A stretch of 64,000 nt of DNA. Source: Salegentibacter holothuriorum. Its GTDB lineage: Bacteria; Bacteroidota; Bacteroidia; Flavobacteriales; Flavobacteriaceae. Position 1 is the first letter of the stretch. Each line of letters begins with the position of its first letter. The stretch spans positions 248,001 to 312,000 of the forward strand of contig NZ_FUYY01000003.1 in NCBI RefSeq assembly GCF_900168045.1, in the 5' to 3' direction. Positions 54,536 through 62,373 of this stretch are shown piece by piece. The translations under genes and the position numbers were made by a program. The notes beneath the pieces were generated by a model that searched no databases, was not told the origin of the DNA, and worked only from the letters and a program-made list of their open reading frames with translations.

Positions 54536-55693
54536 ATGTTTTTAAAACTAAAAAATATAGTAAGATTATGGGTGAAGAGTCTGATACCGCTGGCGGCAAG
54601 AGTTTTAGGGGTAAAACTTTTAAATAAAGATCAAACTCTTAAATTTTTAAAGAGTGCTGAAATAAATTTTCATCGTCAAAATTCGGTGCAATTATTACCA
54701 GTTGAAACATTTGGAGGTACAATTAAGGGTTTGGATAAAGGAGATATAATAAAATCATCTTACAGTGCCGTTTATTGTCTTAGTGGTAAAGCTGTAAAAA
54801 TATTGCCTTATGGTGGAATTCAGGTAAGATCAAAGGTTTTGGATTTAGATTTTGGATCCTCAGAGTTTTTGCGTAGCTGCTTTAGTCTCAGTAAAAGAGA
54901 TATAAATTATAGTAAAAATTGTATTGTTTTATGGTCGCACAAATGGGGTGGAGGCTATTACGACTTTCTTTTTTATATATATGCTAAACTTCTGAGAATT
55001 AGGGAGGTGATAGGGGAAGAGGAGTATCAACGATCTGTTGTTTTATGCCCCATATTTGGAAAAAAATTTGAAAAAGAATTTTGGAAAATTGCAGGATTAG
55101 AAGAAAATCAAGTCCTTGATGTCAGGAGTAATATAGTAGCGGCAGAGAAATATTATTTCGCCAATAATGAAAATTGGTTTTTCCCCAATACTAGGGATAT
55201 TAAAAACTTAATTAAACTTCCATTGTCTGTGTCCATCAAGAAATTTCCTGAATACAAACGTATCTATATATCTAGAAAGATTAGAAGGAAATTAAGAAAT
55301 GAGGAAGAAATAATTCAGGTTTTAAAAGAGTTTGATTTCAAAATCATTGAAGATAAAACCAGAACAGTTAAAGAACAAATGGAAATTTATTCCAGTGCAG
55401 ATGTTATTATAGGACCGCACGGGGCTTCATTTGCCAATATTTTATGGTGTAGGCCAAATACAATATTAATCGAAATGTTTTCAAATCGATATTACCCTCC
55501 CTTTTTTAAGTATTTAGCCAATGTTTTAAAATTGAAATATTATGCCATTTTTGAAAAGGAAGTGCGAACTAATGATGAGGCTTATTCATATAAAAATTTT
55601 AGTATCTCCCCGAAAGTATTGCGCAGTTCATTGAGTAGGATATTTTCCAGACATAAAGTAGAATGCCCGTCAGTGCTTAATAATAAAAGTTGA
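54536..55693 (+). CDS. Family 61 glycosyltransferase (DUF563)
   Basis: The 385-residue protein matches the GT61 family in the last third: YISRKIRRKLRNEEEI, VKEQMEIYSSADVIIGPHGASFANILWC and ILIEMFSNRYYPPFFKYLA, in which the GPHGA loop is the family signature. The first 150 residues are poorly conserved. GT61 enzymes include xylosyl- and N-acetylglucosaminyltransferases, and bacterial members occur in capsule clusters. Retaining or inverting activity cannot be read from the sequence. A 30-bp gap leads to the next gene. Confidence 0.88.
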   Translation: MFLKLKNIVRLWVKSLIPLAARVLGVKLLNKDQTLKFLKSAEINFHRQNSVQLLPVETFGGTIKGLDKGDIIKSSYSAVYCLSGKAVKILPYGGIQVRSKVLDLDFGSSEFLRSCFSLSKRDINYSKNCIVLWSHKWGGGYYDFLFYIYAKLLRIREVIGEEEYQRSVVLCPIFGKKFEKEFWKIAGLEENQVLDVRSNIVAAEKYYFANNENWFFPNTRDIKNLIKLPLSVSIKKFPEYKRIYISRKIRRKLRNEEEIIQVLKEFDFKIIEDKTRTVKEQMEIYSSADVIIGPHGASFANILWCRPNTILIEMFSNRYYPPFFKYLANVLKLKYYAIFEKEVRTNDEAYSYKNFSISPKVLRSSLSRIFSRHKVECPSVLNNKS

Positions 55694-55723
55694 TAGGGGT
55701 TATAAAAATTATGATATTTTCTT

Positions 55724-56932
55724 ATGAAAAAGATTTTACTTTCCGCATTTGCCTGTAATCCCAAAATGGGATCAGAAGAAGGAAATGGCTGGAATTGGTC
55801 TTTGGGTTTAGCTAATAAGGGTTTTGAAGTTCATTGTTTAACGAGACAAATTGGAAAGTCTGCTATTGATGAAATGAAAAAACCAGAAAATCTTTATTTT
55901 CATTATATAAAATTACCGATGGGATTAGAGAAACTATACTCTAGTTCAAGGTCTGGGATGTATTTGTATTATCTACTTTGGCAATTATTAGCCTTTAGGA
56001 AAGCGCGATCTTTAAATAAAAAACTTAATTTTAGTATTGCTCATCATGTCACATGGGGGAGTGTGCAATTAGGTTCTTTTATTTATAAATTGAATATTTC
56101 GTTTGTATTTGGGCCTGCCGGAGGTGGACAAATTTCTCCAATAGCCTTTAAGAATTACTTTGGGAAAAGCTGGAATATGGAAGAAAAAAGAAACAAAGTT
56201 TCAGCTTTTCTATTAAAATACAACCCAGCCTGCAGAAAAATGTTAAAACGGGCATCAGCAGTTTGGGTTTCTAATAGGGATACTGCAGATCTCGTTAAAA
56301 AAATACGATTTAAGGAAGTAAAACATACTCTCGATATAGCACTGCCAGAAGATTTTTATCCAATAAATTTTGAACCTAAAAAACAAAAGCAGGGAAGTTT
56401 AAAACTATTATGGGTAGGAAGATTGATGCCCCGAAAAGGTGTCATGTTATTACTAGACGTAATGGAAAAATTGAAAGAATACCCAGGAATCGTTCTTACT
56501 ATGGTTGGAGACGGAGAACAAAGAGAAAAGATTCTAGAAGCGGTAAAGATTAAGGAGTTAGATGCTACTGTTATATTTAACGGAAAAGTGCCTTATAAAG
56601 AAGTGAAAAAATTTTACGCTAGTAATGATGTATTTTTCTTTACTTCCTTACGTGATTCAGGTGGTTCGCAGCTTGTGGAGGCAATGGCTTTCGGAATGCC
56701 TGTGGTATCAATAAATCTACACGGTCAATCGGTCATAATTAATGATGAAACTGGTTTTAGATGTCCTTGTAAAGATCCGGCTGAAACTATTGACGCTCTG
56801 GTCAATGCAATTTTAAAACTTTACTATAATCCTGATTTGCTTAGTAGCATGAGTTTAGCTGCTCACAAATTTGCCCTTCAACAAACCTGGAGCCAAAAAA
56901 TTGATAAGGTGGTAGACCAAAGTTATGTTTAA
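55724..56932 (+). CDS. Family 4 glycosyltransferase
   Basis: The 402-residue GT-B protein has the N-terminal SAFACNPKMGSEEGNGWNWS stretch of the GT4 transferases with a glycine-rich loop, FVFGPAGGGQISP in the middle, and the donor-binding FTSLRDSGGSQLVEAMAFGMPVV (EX7E-type) segment near residue 310. Donor unknown. It is the last gene before a 363-bp non-coding stretch that contains a structured repeat. Confidence 0.92.
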   Translation: MKKILLSAFACNPKMGSEEGNGWNWSLGLANKGFEVHCLTRQIGKSAIDEMKKPENLYFHYIKLPMGLEKLYSSSRSGMYLYYLLWQLLAFRKARSLNKKLNFSIAHHVTWGSVQLGSFIYKLNISFVFGPAGGGQISPIAFKNYFGKSWNMEEKRNKVSAFLLKYNPACRKMLKRASAVWVSNRDTADLVKKIRFKEVKHTLDIALPEDFYPINFEPKKQKQGSLKLLWVGRLMPRKGVMLLLDVMEKLKEYPGIVLTMVGDGEQREKILEAVKIKELDATVIFNGKVPYKEVKKFYASNDVFFFTSLRDSGGSQLVEAMAFGMPVVSINLHGQSVIINDETGFRCPCKDPAETIDALVNAILKLYYNPDLLSSMSLAAHKFALQQTWSQKIDKVVDQSYV

Positions 56933-57295
56933 AAAATAAATTTTAGGTGTAATTATTTTCACGAAGGAGCTTAGTGTATAATCGTGTTTTGAAAGATGAA
57001 GTGCAGGACTTAAGTTGGGTTAAAGCTTATATGTTACTGTCCTATTACCACGGTTTGGAGGTCATTGCAATTGAAATATGATTGGTTTTCTTCAAGAGCC
57101 TTCGGCTTCGGTCTGGATTGTCGAGCGAGTCTAAATGGGCGTTGGCCCAACTATTCGAATCGAGGAATCCAGTAATAAAAAGGAGTTATAATTATTAGTT
57201 AAGATCTAAGTCACTAATTATTGTCATAACATTTTTTAAAGAAAAATACTGACACTCTGGGATCATTAAGACAGTAGATTTTCAAATATCATATT
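56933..57295. other. 363-bp non-coding stretch with possible short ORF and hairpin
   Basis: A 35-codon frame (GTG 56974 to TGA 57081, MLLSYYHGLEVIAIE-like C-terminal part) reads protein-like but is too short to call. The structured repeat at 57113-57172 follows. It may be what is left of a lost gene. No other feature is seen. Confidence 0.3.
57113..57172. repeat. Nested-hairpin sequence C between glycosyltransferase genes
   Basis: An outer 7-bp inverted repeat, CTGGATT (57113-57119) / AATCCAG (57166-57172), encloses a perfect inner hairpin TGGGC-GTTG-GCCCA (57136-57149). The design is similar to the other repeats of this genome, but no second copy is found in this window. Confidence 0.5.
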
Positions 57296-58483
57296 ATGAG
57301 TAAAATTCTTTTCATCACTTATGAAAATCCCTTTACCAGAAATTCTGGCGATAGCATTTATACCTGTAATATTTTGGAGGCTTTGTCTAAATTGCCCTAT
57401 CAATTACACATGGTTTATTATGATTCTAATGATAAAGAGCCTTTGGTGGACCACTTAAACCTAAAATACTTCGAAAAGACAGAAATAGTAAATTTCAGAA
57501 AAAAGAGTCCTCTCCAATTTATATTCTCAGCCAATCCTGGAATGATTGAAAATCGCATTTCCAAAAAATTTTCTACAAAAGTGAGTAAAATGTTACGTGG
57601 TGAAACTTACAGCTATATCTTCATTAACCACATGAAGATGTTTTTCACTTTACCTAGCATATTGAAGGGTCGTAAAGATGCCAAACTGGTGTATATCTCA
57701 CACAATGTTGAATATCTTCTGAGCAAGAACCTGTCAATTTATAACAAGTCTATTTTCAAAAAAATACTTTACTGGCAAGATGCAATAAAAACAAAGAGAT
57801 ACGAAAATAAATGGATTAAACACTTTGATGCAGTAAGCGCAATATCTGAGCATGATGCATTGTATTTCAAAAACGCTTACAAAGTAAAAAGAATAAAAGT
57901 GCTTCGACCAATTATAAACATGGTTAACATCAATGGTTTTCCTCAAAAAAAGAAATTTAATAGAATAATAATAGGTGGAAGTTTTGAATGGGATCCTAAA
58001 AAAGAAAACCTTTTAATGTTTTTAAACTCATCAAATTTCCACAAACTTTATGAAGCTGGAATTGAACTTATTATAGCAGGGAAGGCTCAACATAAATTTG
58101 TAGAAAAAATAAATAACCGTTATAAAGGTGTTTATATGACGGGAGCTATTCCCAGTCTTACTCCTTACTATCAAAAAGCAGGTATAGCTATTATACCTGA
58201 AAGGCTTGGTGGTGGTTTTAAATTAAAAGTAATAGAAGCTGCACTCTCAAAAACGGCTATAATTGCAATTAAAGGAGCTATTACCCCTTGCAATTTTCAA
58301 GAAGGTTTACATTTTATAGAGAAAAATAGCTTCGAAGAATTAATATCAGAAATTCTAAGAATCCAGAGAAACCCTGAAGAACTAGATCAGATGATTGGCG
58401 CGGCATATAAAGTGGCCGATGAAGAATACACTTTGGATAAACTTACTGGTTCTTTATATCAATTAATGAACTTCAGTAACTAA
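57296..58483 (+). CDS. Family 4-type glycosyltransferase
   Basis: The 395-residue GT-B protein starts with the family motif ILFITYENPFTRNSGDSIYTCNI and has the acceptor-side LVYISHNVEYLLSKN and a C-terminal donor segment IIGGSFEWDPKKENLL...IIPERLGGGFKLKVIEAALSKT (Glu-containing). Cys and Trp are sparse. No signal peptide or membrane helix is evident. It is isolated by non-coding gaps on both sides (363 and 433 bp), unlike the compact units before it, and may have its own promoter. Confidence 0.88.
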   Translation: MSKILFITYENPFTRNSGDSIYTCNILEALSKLPYQLHMVYYDSNDKEPLVDHLNLKYFEKTEIVNFRKKSPLQFIFSANPGMIENRISKKFSTKVSKMLRGETYSYIFINHMKMFFTLPSILKGRKDAKLVYISHNVEYLLSKNLSIYNKSIFKKILYWQDAIKTKRYENKWIKHFDAVSAISEHDALYFKNAYKVKRIKVLRPIINMVNINGFPQKKKFNRIIIGGSFEWDPKKENLLMFLNSSNFHKLYEAGIELIIAGKAQHKFVEKINNRYKGVYMTGAIPSLTPYYQKAGIAIIPERLGGGFKLKVIEAALSKTAIIAIKGAITPCNFQEGLHFIEKNSFEELISEILRIQRNPEELDQMIGAAYKVADEEYTLDKLTGSLYQLMNFSN

Positions 58484-58916
58484 ATAAGATAATATAAGTT
58501 GGTGATTTTGGATGTTTAACCTCAAAAATAACCGAAAATGCCACTCTAAATCTTTATAGTTCTTCTTGTGTAATGTGCAACCTTTTTAAAAATATAAGAC
58601 CTAAGAAATATATGAACCATATTTTAATTCAAGCCTTCTAGTATCCAACGCTATAGAGTCTGGATTGTTTGACGCTTTATAATTGGAAAGATTAATATTA
58701 TCAGCTAAAATTCAAGTTGGCGTACCGGTTGAGAATGTTTTAGTAATAATGGGAGGAGTGAAATTTGGAATGGGAAGAGGAAACATGATCACAACTGAAG
58801 TGGTTCAAAAGAAAATACTCGCAATTCCATATCGTAAATTTAAATATGGACTGTTTTAATATCAATTTTAAAATTTCTTCGTCAATTTTCTAAGATGAGC
58901 TTTACTTTATTAGATC
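58484..58916. other. 433-bp non-coding stretch with possible gene remnant
   Basis: A 58-codon frame on the plus strand (TTG 58683 to TAA 58859) has coding-like composition (VPVENVLVIMGG, then KFGMGRGN, TTEVVQKK and IPYRK) and no start codon of its own other than TTG. An in-frame stop lies immediately upstream. It looks like the 3' end of a degraded gene; the family is not recognised. Nothing else is seen. Confidence 0.3.
58683..58859 (+). pseudogene. Possible 3'-terminal gene remnant
   Basis: A 58-codon open frame, limited upstream by an in-frame stop, ending at TAA 58857-58859. Amino-acid composition is protein-like with a hydrophobic strand and charged turns. It lies in the plus orientation of the cluster between a GT4 gene and the WecB-like gene. 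The parent family is unknown and chance cannot be excluded. Confidence 0.3.
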
Positions 58917-59645
58917 ATGAAATATACTAATTCAACTGTTTTCTGTTTAGGCTACTCCATTTATCATGGTGATTTGAATGATTTATTTTGTTCAGAGAAA
59001 ATTGTTGTAGATACCTTGAACCAATATTCTTATTGCATAGCCGAACAGGATGAACAATTTAAAAATTCTTTGAAAAATGCTGATATTCTTTTGCCTGATG
59101 GCATTGGAATAGTTGCCGCAGCAAAAGTTCTAGAAAGAAAAAAAATAAGAAAGATTGCCGGTGCAGACCTACATTTACATTTGTTAACTGAAATGAACAA
59201 AAGAGGTGGTAGCTGTTTTTATTTAGGATCATCCCAAACAACTATCGACAAAATTGAAAAAAGGCTACATAAAGAATTTCCGAATATAAAAATGAAGGGC
59301 TATTCACCACCGTTTAGTGCAGAATTTTCATTAAGTGATAATCAGAAAATGATTAAAGCAGCTAATTCTTTCAATTCAGAAGTGTTATTTGTTGGAATGA
59401 CAGCTCCTAAACAGGAAAAATGGGTCTTTGAACATAAAAAAGAATTAAACGCCAAGGTTATTTGCTCTATTGGTGCTGTATTTGATTTTTATGCAGGAAC
59501 GGTAAAACGACCTAGTAAAATTTGGAGAAGCCTAGGATTGGAATGGTTAGGACGAATGTTACAAGAGCCAAAAAGGATGTGGAAACGTTATCTATATTAT
59601 GGCCCTATATTTTTATATTATGTCTTTTCTAAAAGGAAGAACTAA
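58917..59645 (+). CDS. WecB/TagA/CpsF family glycosyltransferase
   Basis: The 242-residue protein has the complete WecB/TagA/CpsF domain: LNQYSYCIAEQDEQFKNSLKNADILLPDGIGIV near the N-terminus (catalytic Asp in LPDGIG), GADLHLHLL, GSSQTTIDKIEKRL, VLFVGMTAPKQEKWV and ICSIGAVFDFYAGTVKRP. The C-terminus is GLEWLGRMLQEPKRMWKRY. It transfers N-acetylmannosamine/ManNAcA-type sugars to lipid-linked acceptors in wall or capsule synthesis. It is the last gene of the cluster, followed by a strong terminator. Confidence 0.93.
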   Translation: MKYTNSTVFCLGYSIYHGDLNDLFCSEKIVVDTLNQYSYCIAEQDEQFKNSLKNADILLPDGIGIVAAAKVLERKKIRKIAGADLHLHLLTEMNKRGGSCFYLGSSQTTIDKIEKRLHKEFPNIKMKGYSPPFSAEFSLSDNQKMIKAANSFNSEVLFVGMTAPKQEKWVFEHKKELNAKVICSIGAVFDFYAGTVKRPSKIWRSLGLEWLGRMLQEPKRMWKRYLYYGPIFLYYVFSKRKN

Positions 59646-60047
59646 GTAATATTTATGACATAATATGATTTTGCTGAATGTAGATTTTTAATTTGAGCTA
59701 AATAACTCTTTACGCAAATCATTTCAAAGTTAAATTTGTTTTTCTAATAAGGGCAGCTAGAATACCTCAAAGCAAAATTACTCTAAAATTGCTAACTCGT
59801 AGCTTTTTGGTTTTACCCTTCAACTGGAGTCTGTTTTGAGAAAAGTTGAAATACTTCAGAAAACAAAAAAACTGAAAAAATCTTCACCGAACAGCCATTA
59901 AAAAAAATCGGAAAGCTTGTGAATAAACATTCTACAAGGCTTTCCGATTTTTTATATTTTCATATGTGATTTCGAGGAGTATAACTCGATAATGAAATAT
60001 TATTTATCTATGTAAATCTCGCGAGTTGCTAGCTCCGAAGTATTTTT
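59646..60047. other. 402-bp intergenic region with the terminator of the cluster
   Basis: No credible gene. TAAATTTG at 59731-59738 matches the -7 consensus but no gene follows on that strand. The hairpin at 59904-59953 (listed separately) ends both the cluster and the minus-strand gene that follows. ACTCGATA near 59977 resembles part of the 4375-4393 repeat. Confidence 0.6.
59904..59953. terminator. Bidirectional terminator ending the polysaccharide cluster
   Basis: A long imperfect stem, AAATCGGAAAGCTTGT (59905-59920) with ACAAGGCTTTCCGATTT (59934-59950), with A- and T-runs on either side. It lies between convergent genes (WecB-like and the beta-helix lipoprotein). Confidence 0.93.
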
Positions 60048-61427
60048 TTAATCTAAATTAGTATTACCTCCGTCAATATCATTGTAGATATTTCCTCCTT
60101 GTCCTTCGTTTCTTAGAGTGTTATTTCTTAAAGTGTTACCGGTAGATCCCGAGTAAAAGGTGTACTGGACAATATATACCAAACCATCTGTTTGGCGAAT
60201 TTCTATTAAGTGAGGTTCGTCTCCTTGCACAGTACCTGAATTTCCAGTAATTAAAACATTTTTGGTATACTCTTCGCCTACCCCGTCTTTTTCTAAAGTG
60301 ATTACATTATAAGCCGTATTGGGTGCGGAGAATGTATTATCGGCAATTGTTAGTTCCCCATATCCTAAAATCTCAATTCCGCGGTCTTTTGCATCAATTA
60401 TATTGTTGTTTGAAAGCACAGCATTTTTACCAGCACCACTAAGGCTTATTGCCATACCATATTGAGATTGTAACCCCAGGCTTTTAAATTCATTATTTTG
60501 AATTGTAACCCCGTCGAATCTAAGGATACCATCATGCGTGTGGTTTTGTAATTCAATCGCCATACGTCCTATATCCACGAATGTGCAATTTTGGATATTG
60601 ATATTTTTAGAACGTGCTGTTCCTTCACTTACGAATTTTATTCCGTTGGTACTTACCTCAGGATTGGTAAACGTACAATTTTCGAAAAAAATATCTTCTG
60701 CACTATTACTGAAATCAACGAGCCCTGCACCATAATCTGCTGTGCCGGGACCTGCATAGGCGCTAAATTTTATATTATTGAATTTAATATTTTTAGCGGT
60801 CCCCTGAAACCACATTAGTGTTTTAGAATCTCCTGTGATTTCTGCCCCATCGGCACCAGTCACTTGAAGATTGGAAATGTTGTTTTGAAAAATAAGACGG
60901 TTAGGTAAAATATATTTCCCAGGTTTTAAATATAAATTACGGTCAGATTTCAATCCAGCAATTAGTTCCGTTACATTACTAATCTCTGTTGCGTTTTCAG
61001 GTACTGTTGTCTCCGGGAGTTCTTTGGAGACAATCTTCACTAGCTCGTACTTAATAGACGAACCACCTCCTAGAGGAGTTTCTACGTTTGTCTTTTTTAC
61101 TATGAGCTCATAAACAAAACCAGCTTCATAATTGAAACCTTCAATTCTGTCATAATAATAGAAATTTTCCCAATTTTCTGTACCTATCATATCACCTTCT
61201 TGCACGAGCAGGCAAGTACCTTCCATTTCTCCACTGCAATTTACAGTAGAACTGTTTACCATCATATTAATCTCGTTAGAAGCAGTATCTTGATTTAAAT
61301 TAGACTCCGCTTCTAAATCCATGGAATCCTCGGCCTCGGTAGAAGTGGATTCTTCTAAAAGCTGATAGTCAGTATCCGGCGAACATGCAGATATTGTAAA
61401 TAGCAATATATAAAACAGATTTTTCAT
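60048..61427 (-). CDS. DUF4377 plus right-handed beta-helix lipoprotein
   Basis: The 459-residue product has a lipoprotein signal peptide (TISAC lipobox, C15), an acidic linker (about 16-60), a DUF4377-like domain (about 65-140: CLLVQEGDMIGTENWENFYY, IEGFNYEAGFVYELIV and YELVKIVSKE) and a right-handed parallel beta-helix (about 150-455) with repeats of the N-N-x-F type and long Asn ladders (IQNCTFVDIGRMAIELQN). It should sit in the envelope, facing outside or the periplasm. Compared with the paralogue at 62374 it lacks 55 residues (165 bp) by one in-frame deletion near residue 402. No catalytic residues of polysaccharide lyases can be assigned. Confidence 0.85.
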   Translation of the reverse strand: MKNLFYILLFTISACSPDTDYQLLEESTSTEAEDSMDLEAESNLNQDTASNEINMMVNSSTVNCSGEMEGTCLLVQEGDMIGTENWENFYYYDRIEGFNYEAGFVYELIVKKTNVETPLGGGSSIKYELVKIVSKELPETTVPENATEISNVTELIAGLKSDRNLYLKPGKYILPNRLIFQNNISNLQVTGADGAEITGDSKTLMWFQGTAKNIKFNNIKFSAYAGPGTADYGAGLVDFSNSAEDIFFENCTFTNPEVSTNGIKFVSEGTARSKNINIQNCTFVDIGRMAIELQNHTHDGILRFDGVTIQNNEFKSLGLQSQYGMAISLSGAGKNAVLSNNNIIDAKDRGIEILGYGELTIADNTFSAPNTAYNVITLEKDGVGEEYTKNVLITGNSGTVQGDEPHLIEIRQTDGLVYIVQYTFYSGSTGNTLRNNTLRNEGQGGNIYNDIDGGNTNLD

Positions 61428-62373
61428 AAATAATTTAGGTTAAGATTTGTTACTGATTTTTTTGAAATAGGGGCATTATCCTATTTTTAGTTTTTAAATT
61501 AATTTGGCGCAAAACTAAAAACTTATATCGATATAAAAAGTAAAATCATCGATAAAAAGCCATTTAAATGGTTTGTAGTCAGTTTCTTACATGTGTGTTG
61601 TCAGAATATTCTTAGGAAATTAAGCGTCGAAAAAAAGCTATTATTATGCCAAAAAAATCTGGCTTCGAGAATTAATTTTTCTTGATAATGAATACAGCTT
61701 AAACCGTGTTATATTTTTTTATTTGGAAAGTAAAAGAAGAAATGAATTGGCTAGAAATGCGTAGATAATTAAACCTAAATTGTGGATGATTTCCACAAAA
61801 ATGAATTGAAAAAAATAACTAAACGTAAAAATGCTAAAAACAAAAAATTTTTAATTCAAAAAAAAGATTTATCGATAAAAACTATTTGTGAAAGTAAAAA
61901 CTTACAATATTGTAATAGAGAAATTACAATGATTCCGGAAAGCTCTTTAGGCGAGAGCTAAATTTGTATTCTGGATCAAAATCATTGTTTGAATGACCAT
62001 AGTAATCTAGAATCAACATACCTAATCGATCTCCTCTATATACTAAAATGACATCCCAGAGATGATCTTTGGGTTCTCAGACTTCTGGCTTTTATAATTG
62101 CCTAAAGGGCCATGGATTTCCCATTTGGGTATTTTCTCAATGTCAAATTTTTGAAGTTGTTTTAAAAAGCCATTCACGTGTCAACGCTTTTAAACTGTTT
62201 TGAAAATACATCGCAAAATAAATCTTCTTTTTCACAATGTGTAAAATTTAAAATTAGGTAAAAATAACAGGGCTCGTGACCCCTGTTATTTTTTATTTAC
62301 ACTCTTTATTGGATAGTCTTGCAGAAAAATTAATTTTTCCTGACTTTTGGCGGAAACTATGGTTAAATTAAGA
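61428..62373. other. 946-bp gap between the two beta-helix genes, with a gene remnant
   Basis: From 61428 to about 61920 the DNA is A+T-rich with no gene, tRNA or repeat that I can support. A frameshifted minus-strand remnant covers about 61924-62235 (listed separately). A short imperfect hairpin (AGGGGT...CCCTGTT type) near 62271-62290 may be a terminator for it or for nothing. Confidence 0.5.
61924..62235 (-). pseudogene. Frameshifted gene remnant, family unknown
   Basis: On the minus strand a frame from about 62177 reads NGFLKQLQKFDIEKIPKW, EIHGPLGNY and KSQKSENPK. It then must shift by one or two bases near 62075-62085 to continue as DHLWDVILVYRGDRLGML, ILDYYGHSNN, DFDPEYKFSSRL and KSFPESL to a stop at 61924. 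A further upstream stretch in another frame (MYFQNSLKALT, to 62235) suggests a second shift. Composition is clearly protein-like. No family is recognised. It is not a piece of the beta-helix protein. Confidence 0.55.

Noticed and set aside
60538-60818. Plus-strand frames inside the beta-helix gene
   Set aside because: Antisense shadows of the Asn-rich repeat, with no start context; not repeated in the paralogue as intact frames of equal length.
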